Positions 9,671 to 18,417 of a DNA stretch of 64,000 nt are shown piece by piece. Numbering within the stretch: position 1 is the stretch's first letter; every line of letters starts with the position of its first letter. The notes beneath the pieces are model-generated. The model was not told where the DNA came from. It saw nothing but the letters and a program-made list of their open reading frames with translations, and made no database searches. This DNA is from Marinobacter sp. F4216 (GTDB lineage: Bacteria; Pseudomonadota; Gammaproteobacteria; Pseudomonadales; Oleiphilaceae): the NCBI RefSeq assembly GCF_019931195.1, contig NZ_JAIOUO010000004.1, positions 62,001 through 126,000 on the forward strand, read 5' to 3'. The position numbers were made by a program, and so were the translations under genes.

Positions 9671-10429
9671 ATGAGAACTCTGCTTCTGACGTTTATTGCT
9701 CTCACCCTTTCCACCCCATTCGCACTGGCGCGGGATGCAAAACCGCTACGAGTTGGAATGGACGTTCCCTACGCACCTTTTGGCGTGCGCGGTCCAGACG
9801 GTGTGCTAACAGGATTTGAAGTCGATCTGGGCAATGCCATGTGCCAGGAAGTCACTGGCCAGGACTGCGAGTGGGTAGTACAGGCATGGGACGGCATCAT
9901 TCCGGGACTGCTTGCTCGAAAGTACGACCTTATTATTTCTTCCATGACCATCACCGCAGAGCGTCGCAACGCGGTGCTGTTCTCTGAGCCCTACTACGCC
10001 ACCCCCTCAGCGTTCTTCACCCGGGCTTCGTCGGAGTTTGATCTAAGCAATACCAGCAACACTCGTATCGGCGTTCAGCGCGGAACCAACCAGGAACGCT
10101 TTGTGGCGGAAATTCTTCCGGACGCAGAAGTTGTTCGCTACACCACGACAGACGACATGTACCTCGATCTGATTGGCGAGCGCCTCGACGCCGTTATGCT
10201 CGACGCTCCTGTCGGTATTCAATGGGCTGAGGACGACACCAAGGTCGTGCAGAGCGGCGACTTCATCAAGGAACCGGCACGGATTTTTGGTGAGGGTGTG
10301 GGCGTGGCCATGCGCAAGCGCGACAGAAAGCTAGCGGAACAGGTTAACGCTGCTCTCGACAAGCTGAAGAACAACGGTGTCTACGACGAGCTGATGGCGA
10401 AGTATTTTAGCTTCGATATCAAACTCTGA
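9671..10429 (+). CDS. family 3 amino-acid ABC transporter substrate-binding protein
   Basis: Periplasmic solute-binding protein of the Lys/Arg/Orn, His or Gln type. 252 residues; Sec signal peptide with cleavage likely after ALA at residue 20, then LRVGMDVPYAPFGV, LTGFEVDLGNAMC, WDGIIPGLLARKYDLIISSMTIT and ER..AVLFSEPYY, the standard order of SBP_bac_3 motifs. Two Cys in the mature part (GNAMCQEVTGQDC) could form a disulfide, as in the Lys/Arg/Orn binding proteins. No permease or ATPase gene is adjacent, so it must work with a transporter encoded elsewhere or act as a sensor. A strong terminator follows directly. Confidence 0.85.
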   Translation: MRTLLLTFIALTLSTPFALARDAKPLRVGMDVPYAPFGVRGPDGVLTGFEVDLGNAMCQEVTGQDCEWVVQAWDGIIPGLLARKYDLIISSMTITAERRNAVLFSEPYYATPSAFFTRASSEFDLSNTSNTRIGVQRGTNQERFVAEILPDAEVVRYTTTDDMYLDLIGERLDAVMLDAPVGIQWAEDDTKVVQSGDFIKEPARIFGEGVGVAMRKRDRKLAEQVNAALDKLKNNGVYDELMAKYFSFDIKL

Positions 10430-10452
10430 CGTCGCTTTCTCCGCCAAACACG

Positions 10453-10480
10453 AAAAAGCCCCCGGTCTCGGGGGCTTTTT
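10453..10480. terminator. bidirectional rho-independent terminator
   Basis: Hairpin AAGCCCCCG-GTCT-CGGGGGCTT flanked by A-run and T-run, between the convergent amino-acid binding protein gene (+) and the end of the phn operon (-). It can end transcription from both sides. Confidence 0.85.
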
Positions 10481-10536
10481 TATTGCCTTTACTCGGCAAG
10501 ACCAACTTACCTCCTGCCTTGCTGAGGCCTCTGAAC

Positions 10537-11361
10537 TTACTTGTTCATAATATGCGCCCGAATCCGCGCCGAGATGGCCTCGGAGAAGATCACGGTGAGC
10601 AAGATGGCCAGGATGATGAGAGACACCTGCGGCCAGGCCAAGGTGTTGAGGGAGGAAGAAAGCTGAAGGCCGATACCGCCCGCACCCACCAGGCCCAGTA
10701 CGGTGGAGTGACGAATATTCACATCCCACCGGAACACGGCCACCCCAACGAAAATCGCTTTCACCTGAGGCCACACCGCATAAGCCATCACCTGCAAGGG
10801 CGAGGCGCCCGTTGCCCTGATAGCCTCTACTGGCGTGGTGTCGATTTCTTCAATGGCTTCATAGATCAACTTTGCAAAGAAACCAATGGAACGAAGCGAG
10901 ATGGCAACCACACCTGCCAGCACACCAGGCCCCAGAATGGCGACCGTCAGCAGAGCCCAGATCAGGGAATTGATCGAACGGGATGCAACGATGAACACCA
11001 TGCATATCGGGCGAATGATGTAACGCGATGGGGTGGTGTTATTGGCCGTCAGGAAGGCCATGGGAACACCAAACAGGATCGCGATCCCGGTGCCGATGGT
11101 GGCGATATTGAAGGTATCCCACAGCGGCTCCCAGAGTTCGTTGATGTATTCCCAGCGCGGCGGCATCGCCCGCGTGAATATATCCTCGGCAATACGCGGC
11201 GCATCGAACACGAAGAACCAGGTGGTGGCCTCCGAGATGATCTGCCAGCAGAGTACAAACAGTACCAGCCCGGCCAGCCAGCCCGACCAGATCATCAGGC
11301 TGGTTTTCAGGTCATGGCGCTGCCATTTCTTAGTGTCATCACTTAAAAACTTTACCGCCAT
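10537..11361 (-). CDS. phnE: phosphonate/phosphite-type ABC transporter permease, second copy (PhnE-like)
   Basis: Inner-membrane permease of a phosphonate, phosphite or phosphate-ester importer. 274 residues with about six membrane segments and the PhnE-type coupling loop [21 protein letters not shown], then FRWDVNIRHSTVLGLVGAGGIG, a PhnE signature. It starts 2 bases after the stop of the other PhnE-like gene and ends the operon phnD-phnC-phnE-phnE. Two different permeases imply a heterodimeric channel, as in several PhnDCE1E2 systems. The substrate cannot be told from the sequence. Confidence 0.88.
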   Translation of the reverse strand: MAVKFLSDDTKKWQRHDLKTSLMIWSGWLAGLVLFVLCWQIISEATTWFFVFDAPRIAEDIFTRAMPPRWEYINELWEPLWDTFNIATIGTGIAILFGVPMAFLTANNTTPSRYIIRPICMVFIVASRSINSLIWALLTVAILGPGVLAGVVAISLRSIGFFAKLIYEAIEEIDTTPVEAIRATGASPLQVMAYAVWPQVKAIFVGVAVFRWDVNIRHSTVLGLVGAGGIGLQLSSSLNTLAWPQVSLIILAILLTVIFSEAISARIRAHIMNK

Positions 11362-11363
11362 GT

Positions 11364-12167
11364 TTACTGCACCTTAACTCGTAGCCAACTGGAGGTGTAT
11401 TCCGCCATCAAGACCAGCGCGATGATGATCAGGATGATGGCCGCCGCCGTGTCGAACTCGTAGCGGTCAAACGCGGTATTCAGGGTTGCCCCGATACCAC
11501 CGGCCCCGACAATGCCCAGTACGGCCGATTCCCGGAAGTTGATATCCAGCCGGTACATCGACAGTCCGATGAATCTTGGAAAAACCTGCGGATGGATGCC
11601 GTACAACACCCACTGCGACCAGCTTGCGCCGGTCGCGCGAATGGCTTCCGACTGGGACTTACTGACATCCTCTATTCTTTCCGCCAGCAACTTGGCGAAG
11701 AAGCCGATCGTCGCGAACGCGAGAGTCAGGAAACCGGCAAACGGCCCGAAGCCAAAAATGGCCACCATCAGAATGGCAACAATGATTTCCTGCAAGGCCC
11801 GCGAGAGCGCAATGATGCCACGGCAAACCAGATAAACCGGCGTTGGAGCCAGGTTCTTTGCTGCGCCCAGGCCAATGGGAACGGAGATCAGAATGCCCAC
11901 CACCGTTGAGGCAAAAGCCATCACCAGGCTTTCATAAATGCCCTCGTAGATATCATTCCAGCGAGTCGTAAAATCCGGCGACGAGAACGACAGAATGAAC
12001 TCCTTGGCTCTGGGTAGACCATCGATCACCCGCGCCCAGTTCACTTCCATGCTGCCAAGAGACAACACCACATAGAGCGGCACACCGACCCAGACCAGCG
12101 CCCGAAGCCAGGTGCGCTTGATCATCGGTGGGCGACGCCACCTTTTCAATTGAACGGTATCAGTCAT
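11364..12167 (-). CDS. phnE: phosphonate/phosphite-type ABC transporter permease, first copy (PhnE-like)
   Basis: Partner permease of the neighbouring PhnE-like protein. 267 residues, several hydrophobic segments, coupling motif [21 protein letters not shown] and the signature [23 protein letters not shown]. The ATG overlaps the end of phnC by 4 bases, so the two are coupled. The N-terminal cytosolic stretch is basic ([11 protein letters not shown]). Family assignment is strong; substrate is open. Confidence 0.88.
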   Translation of the reverse strand: MTDTVQLKRWRRPPMIKRTWLRALVWVGVPLYVVLSLGSMEVNWARVIDGLPRAKEFILSFSSPDFTTRWNDIYEGIYESLVMAFASTVVGILISVPIGLGAAKNLAPTPVYLVCRGIIALSRALQEIIVAILMVAIFGFGPFAGFLTLAFATIGFFAKLLAERIEDVSKSQSEAIRATGASWSQWVLYGIHPQVFPRFIGLSMYRLDINFRESAVLGIVGAGGIGATLNTAFDRYEFDTAAAIILIIIALVLMAEYTSSWLRVKVQ

Positions 12168-13003
12168 TCCTTCTCCACCGCGTACGCTTCTGGGGTCTCT
12201 GCTTCGGATGCGCCTTCGTCGCCATCTTTCCGGACGGTGGCGGACCAGTCTTCTTCACCGTAGATTTCGGTAAGCACTTCCGGTGTCAGGCCTTCGGGCG
12301 GTCCGTCATAGGCCACCTGCCCTGCTTTCAGGCCAATCACCCGTTCCACAAACTGCTGGGCCAGGGCCACGTCGTGAATGTTGATGATGGCAGCAAGGTT
12401 GCGCTCGTGACACAGATCCTGAATCAGGCGCATCACCTGGCGGGCGGTTTTCGGATCGAGAGACGCGGTGGGTTCGTCCACCAACAACAGACTGGGGTTC
12501 TGGATCAGGGCACGGGCGATACCGACTCGCTGGCGCTGGCCGCCAGACAGGGCATCGGCTCGCTTATCTTCGTAGCCGGGCAAGCCTACTTTCTCCAGCA
12601 AACCGAACGCATCGTTCTCGGCTTCCGGACCAAACTTACGGAACAGGCTCCGCCAGAACCCGACATAACCCAGTCGACCGGACAGGATGTTTTCCATCAC
12701 AGTCAGGCGTTCCACCAGGGCGTAATCCTGGAAAATCATGCCCATCTGGCGGCGCACCTGGCGCAGCTTTCGTGTGGGCATCGCGGTGATGTTCTTCCCG
12801 TTTAAACTGGCGGTGCCGGAGGTGGGGTCCACCAAACGGTTGATACAGCGGATCAGGGTCGATTTGCCGGCGCCGGATGGTCCAATCAGCGCGACGACCT
12901 GCCCTTTCTCAATGGTGAAACTGACGTCCTTCAGGGCGTAATCACCAGACGTATAGGCTTTGGACAACTTCTCAAGTTCGAGCACGAATTCATTCCCTAA
13001 CAA
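12164..13003 (-). CDS. phnC: phosphonate-type ABC transporter ATP-binding protein PhnC
   Basis: Cytosolic ATPase that drives the importer. 279 residues with Walker [10 protein letters not shown] (41-49), ABC signature [15 protein letters not shown], Walker [12 protein letters not shown] and the switch His in IINIHDV. The region between Walker A and the signature has the PhnC-type [19 protein letters not shown]. The C-terminal 25 residues are an acidic tail. It lies 72 bases downstream of phnD, separated from it by a terminator-like hairpin, and overlaps the next permease gene by 4 bases. Confidence 0.92.
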   Translation of the reverse strand: MLGNEFVLELEKLSKAYTSGDYALKDVSFTIEKGQVVALIGPSGAGKSTLIRCINRLVDPTSGTASLNGKNITAMPTRKLRQVRRQMGMIFQDYALVERLTVMENILSGRLGYVGFWRSLFRKFGPEAENDAFGLLEKVGLPGYEDKRADALSGGQRQRVGIARALIQNPSLLLVDEPTASLDPKTARQVMRLIQDLCHERNLAAIINIHDVALAQQFVERVIGLKAGQVAYDGPPEGLTPEVLTEIYGEEDWSATVRKDGDEGASEAETPEAYAVEKE

Positions 13004-13014
13004 ACAGGCTTAAC

Positions 13015-13050
13015 AGTGGAAAAACCGGGCAGCGGAACATCCGCTGCCCG
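13015..13050 (-). terminator. intercistronic attenuator between phnD and phnC
   Basis: Perfect 11-bp stem (CGGGCAGCGGA / TCCGCTGCCCG, 3-base loop) followed on the minus strand by GTTTTTCC. It has the form of a rho-independent terminator, placed so that part of the transcripts stop after phnD. This would raise binding protein over transporter, a usual arrangement in ABC operons. Confidence 0.7.
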
Positions 13051-13075
13051 TCGACCTCTTGGTAGCTCTTTATTT

Positions 13076-14053
13076 TTAAGAGCAGGAGTAGGAAACGTCG
13101 TTCGCGGCGTCGATCTTGCGAATCACATCCCAGTGTTCCTTGTAGGTAATGGGAACAAACTGAGCTTCGCCGTTACGGGAGAACTCCTCTTCCAACGTGG
13201 TGCCTTCCCAGGGGAAGTTGAGGAATGCCTGCTGGATTTTCTCCTGCAGTTCCGGCTTCAGGTTATGTGCCACGCCATAGCTGGTGGTCGGGAAGGTCTG
13301 GGATTTGTAGATAGACACAATCTGGTCCTGAGTGACCACATCGCGGGACAGCATCCGGCCCAGCACGGAGTTGGCAACAGCCGCGGCCGGGTAATCCTGG
13401 TTGGCAACACCCAGAATGGAGTTATCGTGCTTGCCAGAGTAAACCGGCTCAAAATCCCGCTCAGGCATCATATTGTAATCAGCCTTCAGAATGGCAGACG
13501 GAGCCTTGAATCCAGAGTTGGAGGTTGGTGAGGTAAAGGCCATTTTTTTGCCTTTGATGTCCTCAATGGATTCGATTCCTGAGCCCGGATAGGTCAGGAT
13601 TTCCATTTCATAGCCATAGCTGCCATCGTCACCGGCCATCATGGTGAACGGACGATAACCTGCACAGTTAACGGCCAAAGGGTTAGAACCGGTGTTAAAG
13701 CCCGCAATGTGAAGGCGGCCAGAGCGCATGGCTTCGATTTCAGCCGCGTTGGACTGTACCGGGAAGAACACGACTTCCTTGCCGGTTTGCTCTTCCAGAT
13801 AGGTCAGGAAGTCCGCCCAGGCTTCTTTATACACGGCCGGATCTTCAACCGGGGTGTAGGCAAAAATCAGGGTTTCCGGATCCAGCCACTGGCTGGAGTC
13901 AGCAGGGATATCCGCAATCAGGTCGTTGTCCGCGTCACAGTAGCGCGCATCCAATGTACCCTGGTTGGAGCAAGCGGCGCTTGCTGCTGTGCTGAACGTC
14001 GCCGTGATCCCGGCAAGTGCTATGGCTTTGGCAATTGTTTTTATTTTGCTCAT
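13076..14053 (-). CDS. phnD: phosphonate/phosphite-type ABC transporter substrate-binding protein PhnD
   Basis: Periplasmic binding protein for a phosphonate, phosphite or related ligand. The ATG at 14053 (MSKIKTIAKAIALAG) begins a clear Sec signal peptide ending ASA near residue 26. An in-frame start at 14170 would add a non-signal-like leader and is rejected. Mature protein has LIFAYTPVEDPAVYKEAWADF, FFPVQSNAAEIEAMRSGRLHIAGF, KKMAFTSPTSNSGF and SGKHDNSILGVANQDYPAAAV, the PhnD family order. An N-terminal pair of Cys (CSNQG..RYCDADND) and a C-terminal Cys suggest disulfides. First transporter gene, just after the HAD phosphatase gene. Confidence 0.88.
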   Translation of the reverse strand: MSKIKTIAKAIALAGITATFSTAASAACSNQGTLDARYCDADNDLIADIPADSSQWLDPETLIFAYTPVEDPAVYKEAWADFLTYLEEQTGKEVVFFPVQSNAAEIEAMRSGRLHIAGFNTGSNPLAVNCAGYRPFTMMAGDDGSYGYEMEILTYPGSGIESIEDIKGKKMAFTSPTSNSGFKAPSAILKADYNMMPERDFEPVYSGKHDNSILGVANQDYPAAAVANSVLGRMLSRDVVTQDQIVSIYKSQTFPTTSYGVAHNLKPELQEKIQQAFLNFPWEGTTLEEEFSRNGEAQFVPITYKEHWDVIRKIDAANDVSYSCS

Positions 14054-14087
14054 CGCGTGTTCCTTATCATTCCGTTGTTTGTTGTCG

Positions 14088-15047
14088 TTATATCGATGGC
14101 AGGATGTAGTCCGGTACGATCTCCGATTTAGAAATGTAGGTAGCCACATCTTGCCCGGCATAACTGCCATGATCCGTCACCAGGGCAGTTTTAATTCCGG
14201 AGGCCTGTCCCCCGAGAATATCCGTATGCAGGGTATCCCCCAGCATAAGAATTCGATCCAACGGCAAAAGCGCGTTGTTTTTCCTTATCCTTTCGATGGC
14301 ATAACTGAAGGTGTTTCCAAAGGGTTTGCCAAAGAATTCCACCGGACATTGGGTCTGGTCCAGCAGCTCATGGGCGTAATATCCCGGTTCCAGGGAAAAA
14401 CGGCCCTCTCTCGGGGCTACAAGATCAGGATTCCCCACATACACCGGCTTTGGATTTTGCTTGAGATGGGCGAGCAATTCGGCCTGAGCTGCATCACTCC
14501 ATTGCGCCGCACTTAAGAAGATATAGCCATCCGCTTGCAGGAACGGTTCGTTGCTGGACACGGCTTCCGCATCGCCCTCGCCGGAAATGGATTCGTACTG
14601 AAGATTTTTGGGGAAGTCCGCTAGGTTACAGACGTTGATCACTCCCCACGAATTAATATCAGAGCCGGAAAAGATATCGGCGGCAACCAGGGAGTGAATC
14701 ATCACTTCCCGACTGCTGATGATGTTCCCCGCCTCAACCTCAAAGCCAAGACGGCGAAACTTGGCCACCAGGGAATCTTTCTCGTAGCTGGCCGAGTTGG
14801 TCAGGATGTACAGATCCTTCCCCATCGCTTGCAGCGACCGGAATCGGGAAGCGGCGCCCTCAATGGCTTGTTCACCAACGTTCAATACCCCAAAAGCATC
14901 AAACAGAAAAGCATCAAACCGGGCTGATATTTCACCCAGATCGTTAACGTGTTCGGGTAACTTTGGCAACGGAGAAGACAGCAGGCCAGAAAGGGGCAGG
15001 CGCCAACGAATTTCTTCGTATCGATCGAAAATCGCTTGCGGGGTCAT
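14088..15047 (-). CDS. HAD superfamily (IIA-type) hydrolase, with the phn transporter
   Basis: Predicted phosphatase-like protein of 319 residues. Motif I is DAFGVLN at 50-56: the nucleophile Asp50 is present, but the second Asp of the usual DxD is Phe52. This variant (D-x-aromatic-G-V) is known in one subgroup of HAD-IIA proteins. Later motifs are ILTNSA, KPVYVGNPD and the metal-binding LMLGDTLHTD. The gene begins the run HAD-phnD-phnC-phnE-phnE on the minus strand with only 34 bases before phnD, so it probably acts on the imported compound or a product of it. That link is inference; sugar-phosphate phosphatase is the generic alternative. Confidence 0.8.
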   Translation of the reverse strand: MTPQAIFDRYEEIRWRLPLSGLLSSPLPKLPEHVNDLGEISARFDAFLFDAFGVLNVGEQAIEGAASRFRSLQAMGKDLYILTNSASYEKDSLVAKFRRLGFEVEAGNIISSREVMIHSLVAADIFSGSDINSWGVINVCNLADFPKNLQYESISGEGDAEAVSSNEPFLQADGYIFLSAAQWSDAAQAELLAHLKQNPKPVYVGNPDLVAPREGRFSLEPGYYAHELLDQTQCPVEFFGKPFGNTFSYAIERIRKNNALLPLDRILMLGDTLHTDILGGQASGIKTALVTDHGSYAGQDVATYISKSEIVPDYILPSI

Positions 15048-15121
15048 AAATCTACAACAAACCTTTTTTATTTTTTTCAGGCGCTTAGCGCCTTCTATTA
15101 TTATTTCTAGCCGTCATAAGC

Positions 15122-15133
15122 ACTTGTACAAGT
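15122..15133. promoter_or_regulatory. 12-bp perfect palindrome, candidate operator
   Basis: ACTTGTACAAGT is a perfect palindrome about 75 bases upstream of the HAD-phn operon start, in a 203-base gene-free stretch. Its form suits a dimeric repressor of the GntR or similar kind. No regulator gene is adjacent. Confidence 0.3.
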
Positions 15134-15250
15134 TCGTATGAAGGCCAACGAAAGTCAAGGAAAAATGGTGATTCGGATCACAACCCATATTGGGCTGGGG
15201 CACAGTTGCTTAAGGCGCACCCACTGAACTCAGGAGACAACTTAGATCTT

Positions 15251-16105
15251 TCAAAACTCAATCGACTCCGAGAACAGTTTCCGAGCTCGTTTGTGGGTCA
15301 CTTTTTGAAGCTTTCTTTGTGTTTGCAGAACACAGCCTTTTGCAGTTCTCCAATGTTTTGTATCCAGAGCTATCTCATCTCGATGCGTTTTCAGATAATC
15401 CAGCAACACCGACTGATCGTTGGCCTGCCCCTGCACTTCCGTGACATCCCTGAGTTCTCGCACCCATGTTTTGAGTTCCTTACCCATCACCGGCCTCAGC
15501 GCCCGGGAGCAGTAAAACAGGTCTTTCGAACATTTCCGAAACCGATGAAAGTCTTCTATGTCGCCGGATTTACGCGCCCTTTTTTCGGCACGTCGGGCTT
15601 TCTTGAGGAGTCGCTGGAGTACTGGGGAGAGTTCTTTCGGGGCGCTGGGCAGGTTCCAGCTGCGGGAAGCCGTTCGTTCTGCCTCCACCTCCTGGGCCAA
15701 TCTCAGAAAGAAATGTTCATCGCCAAGGTTCTTTCGAGCACGTTTTTTGTATTTGTTCAGAATTCGAGTGACGTTCCTGAACGACCTGGCCTGCAGTTCG
15801 GGATTTTCTTCGACCAACAACCGCCAGGTCGTCAGGCGCACATCGGCATCGCGGGTGTCCCCAAGTTTCTTCGCCAGTTTGCGATAGCGAGCACGCCAAT
15901 CGGCGTACGTGGCCTTGCCAAGCCAGGGCCGAACCAGTCGGAGCAGTGCCCGGATTTCTTTGGTGCGTTTACGGGCTTCATGCACACCGGTTTCCGGATC
16001 CCGGGTGGCATGCAGAAGGGACAAAGCAATGTCTTCATGGACGGACTGGATGAGCCGCTTGAGCTGTTTGTTGAAGTTGCCGTCGCGGCTGAGTCGATAG
16101 CGCAT
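15251..16105 (-). CDS. CHAD domain protein
   Basis: 284-residue all-helical CHAD protein; such domains bind inorganic polyphosphate and often sit on polyphosphate granules or pair with CYTH enzymes. The family's conserved His and basic residues are visible in the two halves: VHEARKRTKEIRALLRL (His42) and DFHRFRKCSKDLFYC, with GDTRDADV between. The protein is very rich in Arg and Lys along its helices, as expected for binding a polyanion. A strong GGAGGAGG ribosome site precedes the ATG at 16105. No CYTH or polyphosphate kinase gene is next to it. The polyphosphate role is from the family, not from this sequence. Confidence 0.85.
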   Translation of the reverse strand: MRYRLSRDGNFNKQLKRLIQSVHEDIALSLLHATRDPETGVHEARKRTKEIRALLRLVRPWLGKATYADWRARYRKLAKKLGDTRDADVRLTTWRLLVEENPELQARSFRNVTRILNKYKKRARKNLGDEHFFLRLAQEVEAERTASRSWNLPSAPKELSPVLQRLLKKARRAEKRARKSGDIEDFHRFRKCSKDLFYCSRALRPVMGKELKTWVRELRDVTEVQGQANDQSVLLDYLKTHRDEIALDTKHWRTAKGCVLQTQRKLQKVTHKRARKLFSESIEF

Positions 16106-16182
16106 GCCTCCTCCTGAGGCGTTACATGCCCAGCGTTTTCGCAGCGATGATTGTTCCGCCGACGCGGTTTACAGCGACGACC

Positions 16183-16326
16183 TTACCGCCGCTGCCAGGT
16201 TCCATCGGGCTGGCACACCAGGGGCCCAATGACCGTACCTGTCGGGTAGGACTCGCCGTTGTACATGCAATCCGCTGCAGCCGCGGATGCGAAGAAGAAG
16301 CTGGCTAACAGAATCATTGTTTTCAT
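16183..16326 (-). CDS. 47-residue secreted two-Cys protein
   Basis: Very short gene. The product starts MKTMILLASFFFASAAAA, a good Sec signal peptide, and leaves a mature peptide of about 29 residues, DCMYNGESYPTGTV...VCQPDGTWQRR, with two Cys that could form a disulfide. The C-x-Y-x-G-x-x-Y-x-x-G then C-x-x-D-G-x-W pattern is like small Cys domains in secreted proteins. Support for a real gene: a GGAGGTG ribosome site a few bases before the ATG, and an ATGA overlap with the upstream membrane protein gene, so the two are probably coupled. Function unknown. Confidence 0.7.
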   Translation of the reverse strand: MKTMILLASFFFASAAAADCMYNGESYPTGTVIGPLVCQPDGTWQRR

Positions 16327-17195
16327 TGGTCACCTCCAGTGCCATGAAAAACCATGGACACGCTTGTTGTGCTGTCATTAACGATTGCCTTGACCTGATA
16401 CCCCAACGGCACCACGAACATGAGCGCTGATTTGATCTGGCCCGTCTCGTCACCCTCTCCGTAGAGCTTCTCAGCGGTGTTGCTATTTATGGTGATGAGG
16501 GGCGACCTTACCTCTTCGCCATCCTGAAAGCAGATAAAGGGATTACGCGCGTACACCGACACCATTCTTTCCGCCATATCCTTGTTGGCTAACACCAGAT
16601 CGTGGCCGATGTACTTGTGTTTACCGGGCGAGCAGACAGAGGCATGGTTATCGGAAAGTCGTGAAGGTGGCACCACTGCGATCTCCACCGGCTGGCCGAT
16701 CTGCCTGAATATTCCTTCCTGATTCACCGCCGCATCCCTGAGACGAACAGCGGCCGGCGATTCCGGATTTAGTTTGATGATTTCGAGGGCAGCACTGAGG
16801 GTATGGATGTTCCGATAGGTATGGAACTGATGATCAAAGGGGCCAGCGCCATCCACCAGCAGCCCGATGATTTCCTCAGACACTTGGTCCTGCGGGGAAA
16901 GGCGACGCAGGTAGTCGACAAACTCGATGCTTTTGACGTTGTAGAGGTCGTAGTTTTCCCGGAGGGTCGCCCGCACGATGGCAGCCCGTTTTTCATCCTC
17001 CATCACTTTATCGATGAGGGTGGTCAGCTCATATTCCTGCTCGCTGAAATCCAGCTCAAACGCGTTACCACCTTTGGTGGTGACTTTCAGGCTGCCCGGC
17101 ACCTGCTGGTTTACAACCATGTAGACAAAGAACGCGGCGAATAACAGAAACGCCACAACGATAATGCTGGTATTGAGTTTTATACCTTCACTCAT
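16323..17195 (-). CDS. hypothetical single-span membrane protein
   Basis: 290 residues. One membrane segment near the amino end (about residues 9-28, TSIIVVAFLLFAAFFVYMVV) and a large, presumably periplasmic, domain with no enzyme motif recognised. The segment AFELDFSEQEYELTTLIDKVMEDEKRAAIVRATL looks like a small N-terminal helical bundle; the second half (VEIAVVPPSRLSDNHASVC...CFQDGEEV) has two Cys. ATG at 17195 is chosen for its GGGGAGGACTC leader; the frame is open to 17252. It overlaps the 47-residue secreted protein gene by 4 bases. Together they look like a two-gene envelope unit of unknown role. Confidence 0.75.
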   Translation of the reverse strand: MSEGIKLNTSIIVVAFLLFAAFFVYMVVNQQVPGSLKVTTKGGNAFELDFSEQEYELTTLIDKVMEDEKRAAIVRATLRENYDLYNVKSIEFVDYLRRLSPQDQVSEEIIGLLVDGAGPFDHQFHTYRNIHTLSAALEIIKLNPESPAAVRLRDAAVNQEGIFRQIGQPVEIAVVPPSRLSDNHASVCSPGKHKYIGHDLVLANKDMAERMVSVYARNPFICFQDGEEVRSPLITINSNTAEKLYGEGDETGQIKSALMFVVPLGYQVKAIVNDSTTSVSMVFHGTGGDQ

Positions 17196-17393
17196 GAGTC
17201 CTCCCCTTGCTGCGTCTGGCCAGGTGAAACTGGAGGAACTCCCCAACAACAAGAGCGACGCAGGCCTTTGGCCATTGCTCTATGGAAGGAATCGGGCGAG
17301 GTAAAGGTAGGACGGCTGACCGACACCCGCTCGCCGCCAAGTTGCAGTCTTGCTATGTGAATCCTTCGGTTAATTTAGATCATCCTGAGAGGA

Positions 17394-18302
17394 TCACAAG
17401 TTGGCAGGGCCCGCAACGGTGGCGTCTTTCCAGCGATCAAGTAGGGTTTTCAGCACGGGAATATCAAAATGCCGCTTGGTGGTGATGGCATAGAAGTTTT
17501 CCATCACTCCCTCAAGTACCGCGTATTTCTGTAAGGTTCCGTTCTTTAGTTCGTCCTGAACCACCACCTCGGGAACCACAGCGACACCTCCGGAATCCCG
17601 CGCCAGCAGACGAAGCATGGCCATGTCATCCACCTCGGCATAGGGTTCTATCTCAACGCCAAGCTGCTGACACAACATGTCGAACTGGCTGCGGATATTG
17701 CTGCTGGGGCCAGGCACCAGCAGGTTCACTTTGGGCAAATCCTCCGGGAATCGAAAATGCTCGCCTTCTTTACCCGCCGGGCCGACCAGGCAGACATTAC
17801 GCTGGGCAATACGCTGGCAGCGCCAGGGAGTGACCGAATCGGTGGCGACTGGGCGGTTAGAGAGGATCAGATCCAGCTTGTGCACCTTCAGCTGTTCCAG
17901 AAGCTCCTCCTGGCTGGCCGAATGAATGACCAGTTTGATCTGCGCCTCACCCACCACCGGGCGCAGGAAGTTTTCCTGAAAGTTCCGGGACAATGTGGCC
18001 ACAGCGCCAATGCGCAGGCGCTGGACTCGCTCGAGCTTTCCGCTTTCCACCGTAGCCAGCATTTCGCCACCCAGGTTGAAGATAGTGTCTGCATAGGCGA
18101 GCACCAGATGACCCGTTTCGGTCAGGCGCAGCGTTCGGCCATCCCGGATGAACAGGTCACGGCCCAGGCGCTGCTCCAGCTTCCGGATCTGGGAGGACAA
18201 CGCCGATTGGGAAACATGCAGCTGCGTAGCGGCGCGTGTCAGGTTTCCCTCTCTGGCGACCATCCGGAAGTAATACAGATGATGAAAGTTCAGGCTTCTC
18301 AT
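17394..18302 (-). CDS. LysR-family regulator, NhaR-like, divergent from dabB
   Basis: 302-residue transcription factor. Winged helix-turn-helix at residues 3-62 (LNFHHLYYF...TRAATQLHVSQSALSSQIRKLEQRLG), followed by a LysR substrate-binding domain. The opening FHHLYYF and overall layout are those of the NhaR branch. It is divergent from dabBA with 115 bases between, the classic place for an autoregulated LysR activator of the neighbouring operon. The likely signal is inorganic carbon or ion/pH status, but that is inference. The shared promoter region is A+T rich. Confidence 0.85.
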   Translation of the reverse strand: MRSLNFHHLYYFRMVAREGNLTRAATQLHVSQSALSSQIRKLEQRLGRDLFIRDGRTLRLTETGHLVLAYADTIFNLGGEMLATVESGKLERVQRLRIGAVATLSRNFQENFLRPVVGEAQIKLVIHSASQEELLEQLKVHKLDLILSNRPVATDSVTPWRCQRIAQRNVCLVGPAGKEGEHFRFPEDLPKVNLLVPGPSSNIRSQFDMLCQQLGVEIEPYAEVDDMAMLRLLARDSGGVAVVPEVVVQDELKNGTLQKYAVLEGVMENFYAITTKRHFDIPVLKTLLDRWKDATVAGPANL

Positions 18303-18417
18303 TCGTCAGTTCTCTTTTTTAGAACGGTTCATGTATTTATATATATTTTAAAAAACGACGGATAAGCAACAAACTATAGGGAGTTATTTAACAAACCCAC
18401 CGAGGCACACAGACACC
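18303..18417. promoter_or_regulatory. divergent promoter region between lysR-type gene and dabB
   Basis: 115-base gene-free stretch holding a run of A/T (TATTTATATATATTTTAAAAAA at 18331-18352) in an otherwise GC-rich area. It should carry the promoters of both genes and the LysR binding site. No single operator could be picked with confidence. Confidence 0.45.
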
